From positions 1-64,000 of the forward strand of contig NZ_JBLKNX010000024.1 of the NCBI RefSeq assembly GCF_051414055.1: 64,000 nt of DNA, written 5' to 3'. The position numbers were made by a program, and so were the translations under genes. This DNA is from Halosimplex halobium (GTDB lineage Archaea > Halobacteriota > Halobacteria > Halobacteriales > Haloarculaceae). This document shows positions 50,663 to 59,822 of this stretch, one piece after another (within the stretch, counting starts at the first letter, position 1; each line of letters opens with the position of its first letter). The notes below the pieces were generated by a model. The model did not search any database, was not told where the DNA came from, and worked only from the letters and a program-made list of their open reading frames with translations.

Positions 50663-52300
50663 TCAGCGCTCGTCGTCCCCGGCGCCGTCGGCCGCGTCGT
50701 CGCCGTCGCCCGTCTGGTCGCGCCCGGCCGCCCGGTCGCTGGGCCGGTCGCGGTCGCTCGCTTCGTCCCGGCCACCCGGCTCGTCGCGGCCGTCGTCCCC
50801 GCTCCCCTCCGGGCCGGCGATCCGCTCGAGCGCCGTCAGTCCGCCGGCCCCTGTGCCGTGGTAGTCGTCGGGGTAGACGCCCGTCAGGACCCGGTGGTCC
50901 CGCGAGCCCATGGCGTCGAGGAAGCGGTCGGTGACGATCGCGTCGAGGATCTCCGAGAGGGACTCGTCGTCGGCGTCGATGGCGTCCAGCAGGCCCAGCG
51001 AGATCTGCGCGCCCGCCATGTCGGCGTGGCCGCCGGCGCTGCCGATCTGCCCGAAGGCGTCCCGGAGCGTCTCCCCGAGGTCCAGGTCGGTCCCGCGGGC
51101 CCGCGCCGAGACGTAGATGGTCCCGTCCAGGATCCCGTAGACGAGCGTCGTCGTCACGTCCTCGAGGTCGAGCAGGCGGTCGGCCGCCTGCGCGAGCGCG
51201 TCGCGGTCCGTGAGCTCGCCGACGCCGGACAGCAGCGCCGACCCGTGGCGCTCGCGACCGCTGATCGCCCGCGCGATGGTGTCCAGGGTCTCCGGGCTCA
51301 TGCTCGGCGACTCGATGCGGTCGAGCGTCCCCGCGTCGGCGCGGGGGACGAGATACGCCGTCGCCTCGAAGTCCGCGACGCTCACCTCCCGGGTGTACTC
51401 GTCGGTGTCGACCCGGATGCCGAACAGCAGCCCGGTCGCCACCTCGCGGCTCGGCGTGATGTCGAGTCTGCGGAGGTAGTCGACCAGCAGCGTGCTCGTC
51501 GCACCGACCTCGCTGCGCAGGTCGACGAACCGCGCCTCGACGGGGTAGCGCGGCGGGTGGTGGTCGACCACGATGTCGACCGGCGTGTCCTCCGGCAGCC
51601 CGTCGTTGACGCCCGGCCGCGAGTGGTCGACCAGCGCGACGCCGCCGTACTCCGACAGGTCCGCGCCCGGTTCGAGCTCGCGCAGGTCGTACTCCAGCAG
51701 GTTGACGAACGCGCGGTTCTCCTGGTGGGTGATGCTCCCGAAGTAACACACCTCGGCGTCGACACCCACGGATTCGGCGATCCGCGCGAGCGCCACCGCG
51801 CTAGCGATGGCGTCCGGGTCCGGGTTGTCGTGGGCGACGATCGCCAGCTCCCCGTCGATGTCCCGCAGCGTCGCCGTCAGCTTCCGCGTCCGGAGCCCCT
51901 CCTCGCCGACCCGGTCGTCCAGCCAGTCGGTCGTCGCCGCCCGCGCGTCGACCAGTTCGTCCGCGGTCGCCGCCAGCGCCGCCCGCTGGTCGTCGGTGAC
52001 CCCGGTCGGCGCGTACGCCAGCAGGAACGCGTCCGGGTAGACCGCGGCGGCGGCCTCGGCGGCCGCGGCGTTCGTCGCCGGGCGCTCGGTCGCCACGACG
52101 ACCGTGTCCGGCCGGGGACACGCCCGCAGCGCCGCCTCGTCGGTCGGGTCGCCGACCTCGGCGGCGACGCCCTCCTCGCGCAGCGTCCGGACCGCGTTCT
52201 CGTCGCTCGCGAGCACGGTCACCCGTCCCCGCCGCTCGCGCAACTCCCCGACGAGCGACCCCGCCAGCGATCCGGTTCCCAGCACCAGGCGGGCGGTCAT
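50663..52300 (-). CDS. RCK (TrkA-N) plus DHH-DHHA1 phosphoesterase
   Basis: A 545-aa protein. An N-terminal Rossmann/TrkA-N domain (about 1-115, LVLGTGSLAGSLV, EVGDPTDEAAL) precedes a DHH phosphoesterase (about 150-330; AIVAHDNPDPDAIASAVAL, VDHSRPG, DIVVDHHPPRYP) and a DHHA1 domain (about 350-455; GQIGSAGGHADMAGAQISL). The last 75 residues are an Arg-Asp-Gly-rich charged tail with repeated DRDR/GRDQ-like steps. DHH proteins cleave short oligonucleotides or cyclic dinucleotides; the fused RCK domain may sense a ligand such as a nucleotide. Confidence 0.85.
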   Translation of the reverse strand: MTARLVLGTGSLAGSLVGELRERRGRVTVLASDENAVRTLREEGVAAEVGDPTDEAALRACPRPDTVVVATERPATNAAAAEAAAAVYPDAFLLAYAPTGVTDDQRAALAATADELVDARAATTDWLDDRVGEEGLRTRKLTATLRDIDGELAIVAHDNPDPDAIASAVALARIAESVGVDAEVCYFGSITHQENRAFVNLLEYDLRELEPGADLSEYGGVALVDHSRPGVNDGLPEDTPVDIVVDHHPPRYPVEARFVDLRSEVGATSTLLVDYLRRLDITPSREVATGLLFGIRVDTDEYTREVSVADFEATAYLVPRADAGTLDRIESPSMSPETLDTIARAISGRERHGSALLSGVGELTDRDALAQAADRLLDLEDVTTTLVYGILDGTIYVSARARGTDLDLGETLRDAFGQIGSAGGHADMAGAQISLGLLDAIDADDESLSEILDAIVTDRFLDAMGSRDHRVLTGVYPDDYHGTGAGGLTALERIAGPEGSGDDGRDEPGGRDEASDRDRPSDRAAGRDQTGDGDDAADGAGDDER

Positions 52301-52436
52301 GGTTGCCCGTCGGGCGAGTGCGCGTAAAAATCTATCACACTCGTTTCACCCGATGCAAACACCCCCCGACCTCCCCGTCGCGTCCGTGCCCGGGCGGTCG
52401 CGCCGTCGTCACTCGACCCCGACGACCGGTCGCCGC

Positions 52437-52865
52437 TTACTTGAGCCGTTCCTGGAGAAAGGAGGGGTGGGCGGCGGTGACGCCCTCGATGTCCTTGATC
52501 GTCGACTCGATCACGTCGCCGACGGCGTCGCCGTCGGGGGCGCGCACCTCGGCCATCAGCATGTGGTCGCCACTGGAGGTGTACAGCTTCTCGATCTCGG
52601 GGATCCCCTTCAGCTCGCGGACGGCCTCGACGTAGCGGCCGCTGTCCACGTCCATCCCCACGAGGGCGATCGACTGGCCCGGCAGTTTCTTCGGGTCCAC
52701 GTCGGCGGAGTAGCCGACGATGACCTCCTCCTCCTCGAGGCGCTGGATGTACTTGCGGACGGTGGGCTTGGACACGTCCACCCGGTCCGCGATCTCGGCG
52801 TAGGAGGCCTGGGCGTCCTCCTCCAGCACGGAGAGGATGCGTTCCTCCGTCGATTCGGCGCTCAT
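52437..52865 (-). CDS. Lrp/AsnC-family transcription regulator
   Basis: A 142-aa regulator with an N-terminal HTH (about 5-55; ILSVLEEDAQASYAEIADRVDVSKPTVRKYIQRLEE) and a C-terminal RAM/ASNC effector domain (about 65-140; IALVGMDVDSGRYVEAVRELKGI, SGDHMLMAEVRA). The size is standard. It probably responds to an amino acid and binds DNA as a dimer or octamer. It lies between the DHH gene and the korAB operon, all on the minus strand; it may act on either. Confidence 0.92.
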   Translation of the reverse strand: MSAESTEERILSVLEEDAQASYAEIADRVDVSKPTVRKYIQRLEEEEVIVGYSADVDPKKLPGQSIALVGMDVDSGRYVEAVRELKGIPEIEKLYTSSGDHMLMAEVRAPDGDAVGDVIESTIKDIEGVTAAHPSFLQERLK

Positions 52866-53024
52866 ACACCTTGATTTGCCGCGCCGCGAAAAATATCTTC
52901 CGAAACCACAAACGCCTTCCGGACGGGCCGGGAACGGCCGCCAGCGGCCGTACGGACCGGTTACCGGGCGGGACGCACGGTAGGGACCGCGTACCGGTCC
53001 CGGCGGCGGTCGCGTGTCGCGTCG

Positions 53025-53963
53025 CTACGTGTGCTTGTCGATGAGCTGCTCGGCGCAGCGCTCCCACTCGGCGTCCTCGTCGTAGTAGCGCTCGGCGAGC
53101 GGCTCCTCGGGCATCTCGCCGGTCGAGCGCTTCTCCTCGCCGTAGGAGGGACGCTCCTCGTCGCGGTAGAAGCGACCGGTCAGCACCTCGCCCTCGTAGA
53201 GCTTCGACTCGACCTCGTACATCATCTCGCCGGCCTCCTGCCGGTCGGTCACGTCGAAGTCGTAGTCGTCGGAGTCCTGCACGTCCGTGTACGGGACGTA
53301 CTGGCGGGCGTCCTTGTTCCAGGTGGGACACTGCGTGAGGAAGTCGATGTGCGCGAAGCCGTCGTGTTCGACGGCCTCGGCGATGATGTCCGCGGCCTGG
53401 TTGGGGTTGACCGCCGCCGTCCGGGCGACGTACGACGCGCCCGACGCCAGCGACAGCGAGAGCGGCCGGACGGGGTCCTTGGCCGACCCGCTGGGCTGGG
53501 TCTTGGACTTGTGACCCTTCGGGCTCGTCGGCGAGGTCTGGCCCTTGGTGAGGCCGAAGATCTCGTTGTTGAACACGATGTAGGTCATGTCGTGGTTCTC
53601 GCGGGCGGTGTGCATGAAGTGGTTCCCGCCGATCCCGTAGCCGTCGCCGTCGCCGCCGGCCGCGACGACCTCGACGCCGGGGTTGGCGAGCTTCGCCGCC
53701 CGCGCCACGGGCAGCGACCGCCCGTGGATGGTGTGGAAGCCGTAGCTCTCGAAGTAGCTGTTCAGCTTGCCCGAACAGCCGATGCCCGTACACAGCAGCA
53801 CCTCGTCGGGGTTCTTCCCGAGCCGGGCCATCGCCTTCTTCAGGGCGTTGTTCACCGCGAAGTCGCCACAGCCCGGACACCACGTGGGCTGGGGCTCGAT
53901 CCCGGGTGTGAACTCGTCTTCCTCCGCTTCCTCCGGATCGCCGATCGCGCTGAATGCACTCAT
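53025..53963 (-). CDS. korB: 2-oxoacid:ferredoxin oxidoreductase beta subunit
   Basis: A 312-aa TPP-binding subunit. It has the iron-sulfur/TPP-linked WCPGCGDFAVNNALKKAM, CTGIGCSGKL, the TPP/Mg motif GDGDGYGIGGNHF, and YIVFNNEIFGLTKGQTSPTSP. With KorA it oxidises 2-oxoglutarate or pyruvate to the acyl-CoA and reduces ferredoxin. It starts 3 nt after the korA stop, so the pair is co-transcribed. Confidence 0.93.
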   Translation of the reverse strand: MSAFSAIGDPEEAEEDEFTPGIEPQPTWCPGCGDFAVNNALKKAMARLGKNPDEVLLCTGIGCSGKLNSYFESYGFHTIHGRSLPVARAAKLANPGVEVVAAGGDGDGYGIGGNHFMHTARENHDMTYIVFNNEIFGLTKGQTSPTSPKGHKSKTQPSGSAKDPVRPLSLSLASGASYVARTAAVNPNQAADIIAEAVEHDGFAHIDFLTQCPTWNKDARQYVPYTDVQDSDDYDFDVTDRQEAGEMMYEVESKLYEGEVLTGRFYRDEERPSYGEEKRSTGEMPEEPLAERYYDEDAEWERCAEQLIDKHT

Positions 53964-53966
53964 TGG

Positions 53967-55868
53967 TTAGTCACCTGCCGCTGGGACGTACTTCATGTTG
54001 TTCACGGCCAGTTCCTCGCCGTCGATGCTGGACTCGAAGCCGTCGACGATCTCCGCCGGTTCGAACGGGTTACCGTTGTACTTCAGCAGGCTGGAGAGCT
54101 TCGGCCCGAAGCGACCGAGCTCCTTCTGGGTGAGCCCGCGGAACTGCCCGGTCGCGTTCATCTCGACGACGAGACACTCCTCGACGGACTCGAGGAATTC
54201 GCTGACCTCCGCTTTGGGGTAGGGCATCAGGTCGCTGACGCCGATGGCCTTGACCGAGTGGCCGGCGTCGTTGAGCCGGTCGACGGCCTCGAAGACCGTC
54301 CCCTGGTGGCTCCCCCAGCACATGATCCCGTACTCGGCCTCCTCGGGACCGTGGTGGGTCTGGTTACCCTTCCCGTCGAGCTCCTCGCGGATGGAGTCGA
54401 GCTTGGCGAGCCGGCGGTCCATCTGCAGGACGCGGTTGGTGGGGTCCTCGCTGATGTGGCCGGCCTCGTTGTGCTCGTTGCCGGTCGCGAGGAAGCGCCC
54501 GCCCTTCTGGCCGGGCACCGAGCGGGGGCTGACGCCCTCCTTGCCGTCCTCGGCGTCGTACTGGAAGCGCTTGAACTTGCCCGCGTGGTGCTCGGCGGCC
54601 TCGGCGATCTCCTCCTCGGTGATGACCGAGCCCGGGTCCGCGTCGGGCTCGCGGTCGAAGAAGCTCGCGTCGACGTTGCGCAGCTCGCCCTGGAGCTTCT
54701 GGTCGTAGACGAGGATCGCCGGGATCTGGTAGTCGTAGGCCAGCTCGAAGGCGGTCCGGATCTGCTCGTAACACTCCTGCTGGTCGCCCGGCGCCAGCAC
54801 GACGCGGCTGGAGTCGCCCTGGCTCGTGTAGAGGACGTGTTCGAGGTCGCCCTGTTCGGGCTTGGTCGGCATCCCGGTCGAGGGCCCGGCCCGCATCGCC
54901 TCGACGAGCACGACCGGCGTCTCGGACATCTCGGCGAGGCCGAGCGGTTCGCTCATCAGTGCGAACCCGCCGCCCGAGGACCCGGACATGGCCTTGACGC
55001 CGGCGTGGCTCGCGCCCAGCGCCAGCGACGCGGCGGCGATCTCGTCCTCGACCTGCTCGGAGATCCCGCCGAACTTCGGCAGGTTCTGCGACATGATCGT
55101 GAACACGTCCGTCCACGGGGTCATCGGGTAGCCGGCGATGAACCGACAGCCGGCGTCCAGCGCCCCGTAGGCGATGGCGTCGGAGCCCGAGACCAGCGCC
55201 TGCTGCTGGTCGGGCCCCTCGTGGTCGGGCATCGTCAGGTCGTGGGTCTGGTCGAACTCCTGGGCCTGCTCGAACCCGTCCTGGATGACGGCGAGGTTGG
55301 CCTCGAGGATGTCGTCGTCCCACATCTCCTCCATGATCCCCTCGTACTCCGAGGTGTCCATGTCGAGCAGCGCCGCGGTGACGCCGATCCCGGCGTTGTT
55401 GCGCATGATCTCGCGGCCGTGCTCCTTCGCGATGCCGCGCAGGTCGACCGGGTAGACGTGCCAGCCGTTCTCCTCGGCGCGTTCCTCCAGGTTGATCTCC
55501 TCGACCTGCTCGTCGTCGATGAGCCCGGAGTCGTAGACGATGATGCCGCCCTCGCGGAGGTCGTCCAGGTTCTCCGTGAGCGGTTTCAGTTCCTCGTTAC
55601 CGTAGTAGGCGTCTTCCGAGGGGTTCCGCGCGAAACTGTCACCGAGCGCGAGGAGGAAGTTGTAGCCGTCCCCGCGCGAGGCCGCCCCGTCCGGGGTCGC
55701 CCGCACCTCCACGTACGTGTGGCCGCCCCGAATCCGGGACGGATAGTGTCGGTGTGTGAATACGTCGAGCCCCGAGCGCATGAGGGCCTTGGCGAAGTAC
55801 CGACTGTTGCTGTCGATACCGTCGCCGGAACCACCCGCAATCCGCCATATTAGTTCCTGATCTGTCAT
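53967..55868 (-). CDS. korA: 2-oxoacid:ferredoxin oxidoreductase alpha subunit (gamma-alpha fused)
   Basis: A 633-aa subunit. The N-terminal gamma-like domain (about 1-185; IWRIAGGSGDGIDSNSRYFAKALMRSG) is fused to the alpha pyrimidine-binding domain (about 205-620; LVSGSDAIAYGALDAGCRFIAGYPMTP, VKAMSGSSGGGFALMSEPLG, VLVEAMRAGPSTGMPTKPEQGD). This fused layout is standard for the haloarchaeal and archaeal two-subunit enzymes. ATG 55868 follows a TATA-like CGCTTTAGTC about 60 nt upstream, so a leader of about 30 nt is likely. Confidence 0.93.
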   Translation of the reverse strand: MTDQELIWRIAGGSGDGIDSNSRYFAKALMRSGLDVFTHRHYPSRIRGGHTYVEVRATPDGAASRGDGYNFLLALGDSFARNPSEDAYYGNEELKPLTENLDDLREGGIIVYDSGLIDDEQVEEINLEERAEENGWHVYPVDLRGIAKEHGREIMRNNAGIGVTAALLDMDTSEYEGIMEEMWDDDILEANLAVIQDGFEQAQEFDQTHDLTMPDHEGPDQQQALVSGSDAIAYGALDAGCRFIAGYPMTPWTDVFTIMSQNLPKFGGISEQVEDEIAAASLALGASHAGVKAMSGSSGGGFALMSEPLGLAEMSETPVVLVEAMRAGPSTGMPTKPEQGDLEHVLYTSQGDSSRVVLAPGDQQECYEQIRTAFELAYDYQIPAILVYDQKLQGELRNVDASFFDREPDADPGSVITEEEIAEAAEHHAGKFKRFQYDAEDGKEGVSPRSVPGQKGGRFLATGNEHNEAGHISEDPTNRVLQMDRRLAKLDSIREELDGKGNQTHHGPEEAEYGIMCWGSHQGTVFEAVDRLNDAGHSVKAIGVSDLMPYPKAEVSEFLESVEECLVVEMNATGQFRGLTQKELGRFGPKLSSLLKYNGNPFEPAEIVDGFESSIDGEELAVNNMKYVPAAGD

Positions 55869-56414
55869 GGATACATCCGTCGGCCCCGGTTCGGGTGCCG
55901 TGAACGAAACGAGGACTGGACCCGACTAAAGCGTTTTCACTCCGATACCGCTGAATAATCGTGAAGGTTGGGTACGGCCCGTCTCGCGCCTGAACTCGGC
56001 CGGGGGTGTCAACGGCATGCACAGCGCGTCTCGCTCGTGTGCCTCGGCATCGTTCTCTATACCCGGAGTTGCGTTCTCTATTCATTGGGGCGGAACACGT
56101 ACCAGTTTCGTATCAGTTTTTCGGGGGCGGTGTCGACGACCCCGTTCGGGCGCCAAAGGGCGTCGCGGCCCCGACCTCCGTCGTCGAGGTGCTCGGGTGG
56201 CTCCGCTGCACGTCCGTTCGTCGGTATCGGCGAAGCGACGACGTGCGTCGAGTCCGCCCCGCGGGACGCGACGACCCCGGCCACCGCGGCGGCGGTCGGG
56301 GACGACCGCGGCGCGACCGTCTCGCTCTGTGTCCGAGTCGCGTGACGGGTGGTCCGGGAGGAGTGATGGATCGTTCGGCCCGCCCGCCGATTCGTTCGGT
56401 ATCGCCCAACGGAG
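55869..56414. other. 546-bp gap without a supported gene
   Basis: It holds the korA promoter at its left end (about 55925-55935). Several open frames cross it on both strands (for example 56006-56476 plus), but they are Arg/Pro-rich, lack start-site support and overlap each other. It reads like ordinary GC-rich spacer. The centre (56050-56120) is less GC-rich than the flanks, but no promoter with a matching gene was found. Confidence 0.4.
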
Positions 56415-57569
56415 CTACTTCGGCGCCTGGTTGTAGACGAGGTTGCGCTGGATGTCGTTGGCGCCCTCGTAGATGACGGGGACGCGCACGTCGCGGTAGA
56501 CGCGGGCGATCCGGCGGTCGTGCAGCACCGAGCGGCCGCCGTGCAGTTGCATCGCCTTCTGGGCGCAGTCGTTGGCCGTCTCAGTGGCCTTGAGCTTCGC
56601 CATCGCCGCCCAGAAGCCGGCGTCGTCGTTTTCGGCCACCTGGTCGGCGGCCCGCCAGGTCAGCGCGCGCGCGGCCTCGAACTCCGTCCGCATGTCCGCG
56701 AGCTTGTGTTGCACCGCTTGAAACTCGTCGACCGAGCGGCCGAACGCCTCGCGGTCGTGGACGAACTCCCAGGCCTCCTCGATGGCCGCCGCGGCCATCC
56801 CGATGCCGTGGCCGCCGACCACGACCCGACCGTGGTTGAAGAACTCCGCGAGCATGTAGAAGCCCGCGCCCTCGACGCCGATCAGGTACTCCTCGGGGAC
56901 CCGGCAGTCCTCCAGCGTGAGGTGGGCCTGCTTCGACGCCCGGAAGGCCATCTTCTCGGGGATGTGTTCGGCCTCGTAGCCGTCGGTGTCGGTCGGGACG
57001 ACGAACAGCGAGTAGTTACCGTACCGGTTGTCCTCGTCGTCGCCCGTCTTCGCGTAGACGGTCACCCAGTCGGCCTCGACGCCGTTGCCGATCCAGTACT
57101 TCTCGCCGTCGAGCACGTACTCGTCGCCGTCTTTCTCGGCGGTGGTGGTCATCCCCGCCAGGTCGCTCCCCGTGTCGGGCTCGGAGACGGCGAGGCCGGT
57201 GATCTGCTCGTTCTCGGCGACGGGCCGGAGGAACTCCTCCTTCAGTTCCTCGTCGCCGTGCTCCTCGAGGATCTCGGCGCCGAAACTCGCCAGTTGCAGG
57301 GTCAGCGCGATGCCGGCGTCGGCGCGGTAGAACTCCTCGGCGATGGCCAGCACCTGCTGCAGCGAGAACCCCTTGCCGCCGTACTCCTCGCCGATGTCCT
57401 GGGCGACGAGCCCGGCGTCCATCCCCGCTTCCAGCACCTCCGTGGGGTACTCGCCGGACTCGAAGTACGCCTGGGCGTTGGGCGCGATGTGCTCGGCGGC
57501 GAACTCGCGGGCCTGTCGCTTCACGTCGTGCGCTTCCTCGGGGACCGGCCGGTCGTCCAGCAGTTCCAT
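56415..57569 (-). CDS. Acyl-CoA dehydrogenase
   Basis: A 384-aa flavoprotein of fatty- or branched-acid oxidation. Typical motifs are QITGLAVSEPDTGSDLAGM, LDGEKYWIGNG (FAD/substrate region), and the catalytic-base segment VPVIYEGANDIQRNLV with the Glu in the Tyr-Glu-Gly position. It ends near YNQAPK. It is close in length to bacterial short-chain enzymes. The chain-length preference cannot be told. No linked electron-transfer flavoprotein or thiolase gene is in the window. Confidence 0.92.
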   Translation of the reverse strand: MELLDDRPVPEEAHDVKRQAREFAAEHIAPNAQAYFESGEYPTEVLEAGMDAGLVAQDIGEEYGGKGFSLQQVLAIAEEFYRADAGIALTLQLASFGAEILEEHGDEELKEEFLRPVAENEQITGLAVSEPDTGSDLAGMTTTAEKDGDEYVLDGEKYWIGNGVEADWVTVYAKTGDDEDNRYGNYSLFVVPTDTDGYEAEHIPEKMAFRASKQAHLTLEDCRVPEEYLIGVEGAGFYMLAEFFNHGRVVVGGHGIGMAAAAIEEAWEFVHDREAFGRSVDEFQAVQHKLADMRTEFEAARALTWRAADQVAENDDAGFWAAMAKLKATETANDCAQKAMQLHGGRSVLHDRRIARVYRDVRVPVIYEGANDIQRNLVYNQAPK

Positions 57570-57726
57570 ACCCGCGTCACGGACCGCGAACCCATATACC
57601 CCCTGGCACGGCGGGAAACGCGCCGGGAGTTGTCGGGCGGCGCCGGGTCGCTCGCGGCCCGCCGGGACGGACCGACGGCGACGCCGTCCCCCGGAACTTT
57701 TGCCGAAGGGCCGAAAACCTCCGGGC

Positions 57727-58683
57727 GTGACGCCGTCACGTGGTCCCGTCGGCGCCGCCGATCCCTCGATACGGGTGGTCGCGGACGGGTGGCTGACACA
57801 GTCGTGGAACCTCGGGGACTGGTTCGGGACGATGTTCAGCGGGCCGCTGGAGGTCCACGCGTTCGTGCTCGGCGCGTTCGTCGGCGGCATCCTCGCGACG
57901 GTGTCGACCAGCGGCCGCCCGCGGACGGCGCTGGCGGCGACGCTGGGGGTGTTGCTGTTCACCTTCGGCGCCTTCGAGACGGTGCTGTGCCGGGAGAGCT
58001 TCGCCGCCTGCCGGCACGTCCGGTTCAAGCCGTGGTACTTCCTGGCCGGCGTCTTCCTCGCGCAGGTGCTCGGCCTCGGCGTCCTGGGGCGAACGGTCGA
58101 GCAGCGGCCCGACCTGCCGACCGAGCGCGTCGCGACGCCGCTCGCCGGCGCGATCGTCGCGGTCCTGCTCGTTGTCGCTGCCACCTCGCTCGTGACCGGC
58201 CGGCCCGCCCACCCGATCACCGGCCTCGCGACGGCCGGCGGGCTCGCGGGCTCGGTCCTCGGGTTCGGCGCCTACCAGTGGAGCCGGCCGGACGGCGGAG
58301 CGGACCGCTACCGCGCCGCGGTCCGGCGGGTGGTCGGGCGGGAGGTCGAGGCGTCGGTGCTGTTCGTCGCCGCGGGGACCGTCTTCGGGTTCGGCTACCC
58401 CCGGCTGTTCTGGGAGCTGGGCCGGGCGGCCGGCCCCGGCGGCTTCCCGTTCGGCCCGATCACCTGGTTCCGGTTCGGCGTCCCCTCGGTCGGGCTGTAC
58501 GTCCTCCCCGCGGTCGCCGCGACGGTGGGTGCCGCCTGGCTCCGCCAGCGCCGTCGCGACGAGCGCCTCGACGGGGGCGTCGTCGCGGCCGTCGTCCTCG
58601 GCTACGCGACCTACGCGACGTGTCTCGTCCTCGCGACCGGGCTGGCGGCGACCCTCTGGTTCCGCGTCGTCCCCCTCTGGTGA
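57727..58683 (+). CDS. Multi-pass membrane protein, function unknown
   Basis: A 318-aa protein with about eight hydrophobic helices after a short N-terminus (start GTG 57727; GTG 57775 is an alternative). Segments include VHAFVLGAFVGGILATV, ALAATLGVLLFTFGAFE, WYFLAGVFLAQVLGLGVLG, GAIVAVLLVVAATSLVTG, GLATAGGLAGSVLGFGAY, SVLFVAAGTVFGFGYPRL, VGLYVLPAVAATVGAAW and VVAAVVLGYATYATCLVLATGLAAT. Two adjacent Cys residues lie at CRESFAACRHV. It resembles no family I can name. Confidence 0.6.
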   Translation: MTPSRGPVGAADPSIRVVADGWLTQSWNLGDWFGTMFSGPLEVHAFVLGAFVGGILATVSTSGRPRTALAATLGVLLFTFGAFETVLCRESFAACRHVRFKPWYFLAGVFLAQVLGLGVLGRTVEQRPDLPTERVATPLAGAIVAVLLVVAATSLVTGRPAHPITGLATAGGLAGSVLGFGAYQWSRPDGGADRYRAAVRRVVGREVEASVLFVAAGTVFGFGYPRLFWELGRAAGPGGFPFGPITWFRFGVPSVGLYVLPAVAATVGAAWLRQRRRDERLDGGVVAAVVLGYATYATCLVLATGLAATLWFRVVPLW

Positions 58684-58742
58684 GGGCGACCCTGTTCACG
58701 ACGGCGGCCGGCTGACTGGAGCGAGTCGGACGCCGAGAAACT

Positions 58743-58800
58743 GCGACCAGACCCCCGGTCACCGGCCAAGAAACGGCGACCAGACCCCCGGTCACCGGCC
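58743..58800. repeat. 33-bp-period direct duplication over a gene end
   Basis: GCGACCAGACCCCCGGTCACC followed by GGCC occurs at 58743-58767 and again at 58776-58800. The second copy holds the stop codon (TCA on the plus strand, 58792-58794) of the exchanger gene, so the tail of the gene has been duplicated just beyond its own stop. Confidence 0.8.
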
Positions 58801-59727
58801 GAGGAACGCGACGACCCAGTCGACGGCGTTCAGCGCGACCAGCAGCGCACCCTCCGGCCGGGTGAGCGCGCGGCGCGACCACAGCAGGAGCGTCGCGACG
58901 ACGGAGACGCCGAGCAGCCAGAGCGTCCCGGTGAGCGCCGCCGGGCCGACCGAGATCGGGGTGACGACTCCCGCCACGCCGAGCACCCCGAGCACGTTGA
59001 AGATGCAGCTGCCGACGACGTTGCCGGCCGCGAGGTCCGCGCGACCGCGGCGTGCGGCCGCGACCGAGGTGACCAGTTCCGGCGTCGACGTGCCGAGCGC
59101 CACCACCGTCGCGCCGATGGCCCACTCGGAGACGCCGAGGTCCGCCGCAGTGCTCACCGCGCCGGTCACCAGGAGGTGCGCGCCCACTATCACCACCGCG
59201 AGTCCGCCGAGGAGCCGGGGGGCGTCCGACGGGCGGAACGGCCCCGTATCGACTCCGTGGTCCAGCCCCTCGCCGTCGGTCCGGAGGAGGACGAGCAGAT
59301 ACCCGCCGAGGCCGGCGACCAGCAGCGCCCCCTCGACGCGGGAGACCGTCAGGTCCCACAGTATCGCGACCAGGGCCAATACGGTCCCGACCATCAGGGC
59401 GCCGTCGCGGCGCACCAGGGCGGCGTCGACGGGGAGCCGCCGGACCAGCGCCGTCCCGCCGAGGACGACCCCGAGGTTGACGACGTTCGAGCCGACGACG
59501 TTGCCGACCGAGATGTCCGCCTCGCCGGTCAGCGCCGCGTCGACGGTGACGGCCAGCTCCGGCGCGGAGGTGCCGAACGAGACCACGGTGAGCCCGACGA
59601 CGAGCCCGGAGACGCCGAGCCGACCGGCGAGCCGGCTCGCGCCCGCGACGAACTGGCCGGCGCCGACCCACAGTCCGGCGACGCCGACCAGGACGAGCGC
59701 GGCGTCGCGCACGAGCGCCGAGAGCAT
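58792..59727 (-). CDS. Sodium/calcium exchanger-type (CaCA) membrane protein
   Basis: A 311-aa protein with two inverted halves, each holding the alpha-repeat of cation exchangers: VVGLTVVSFGTSAPELAVTVDAALTGE in the first half and AIGATVVALGTSTPELVTSVAAARRG in the second, each followed by ISVGNVVGSNVVN / LAAGNVVGSCIFN. About ten membrane helices are expected. It should move sodium or protons against calcium. ATG 59727 fits the first helix. The stop lies in a 33-bp direct duplication. Confidence 0.9.
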   Translation of the reverse strand: MLSALVRDAALVLVGVAGLWVGAGQFVAGASRLAGRLGVSGLVVGLTVVSFGTSAPELAVTVDAALTGEADISVGNVVGSNVVNLGVVLGGTALVRRLPVDAALVRRDGALMVGTVLALVAILWDLTVSRVEGALLVAGLGGYLLVLLRTDGEGLDHGVDTGPFRPSDAPRLLGGLAVVIVGAHLLVTGAVSTAADLGVSEWAIGATVVALGTSTPELVTSVAAARRGRADLAAGNVVGSCIFNVLGVLGVAGVVTPISVGPAALTGTLWLLGVSVVATLLLWSRRALTRPEGALLVALNAVDWVVAFLGR

Positions 59728-59822
59728 CCGATCGCCGGTTCGGCGGGCTCCGGGATAACGGCGGTGATCAGAGGGTGGCGGCACCGTCCCGGGCGTCGGG
59801 CTCGCCCGGAACTGTCGGGAAG

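Noticed and set aside
53031..55853. A 940-residue open frame on the plus strand opposite korAB
   Set aside because: It is the antisense shadow of two well-recognised genes. High GC and codon bias in haloarchaea keep the opposite strand open; the product has no domain pattern.
56006..56476. Plus-strand open frames in the gap between korA and the acyl-CoA dehydrogenase gene
   Set aside because: Several overlapping frames with Arg/Pro-rich products, no start-site signals, and partial overlap with a real gene.
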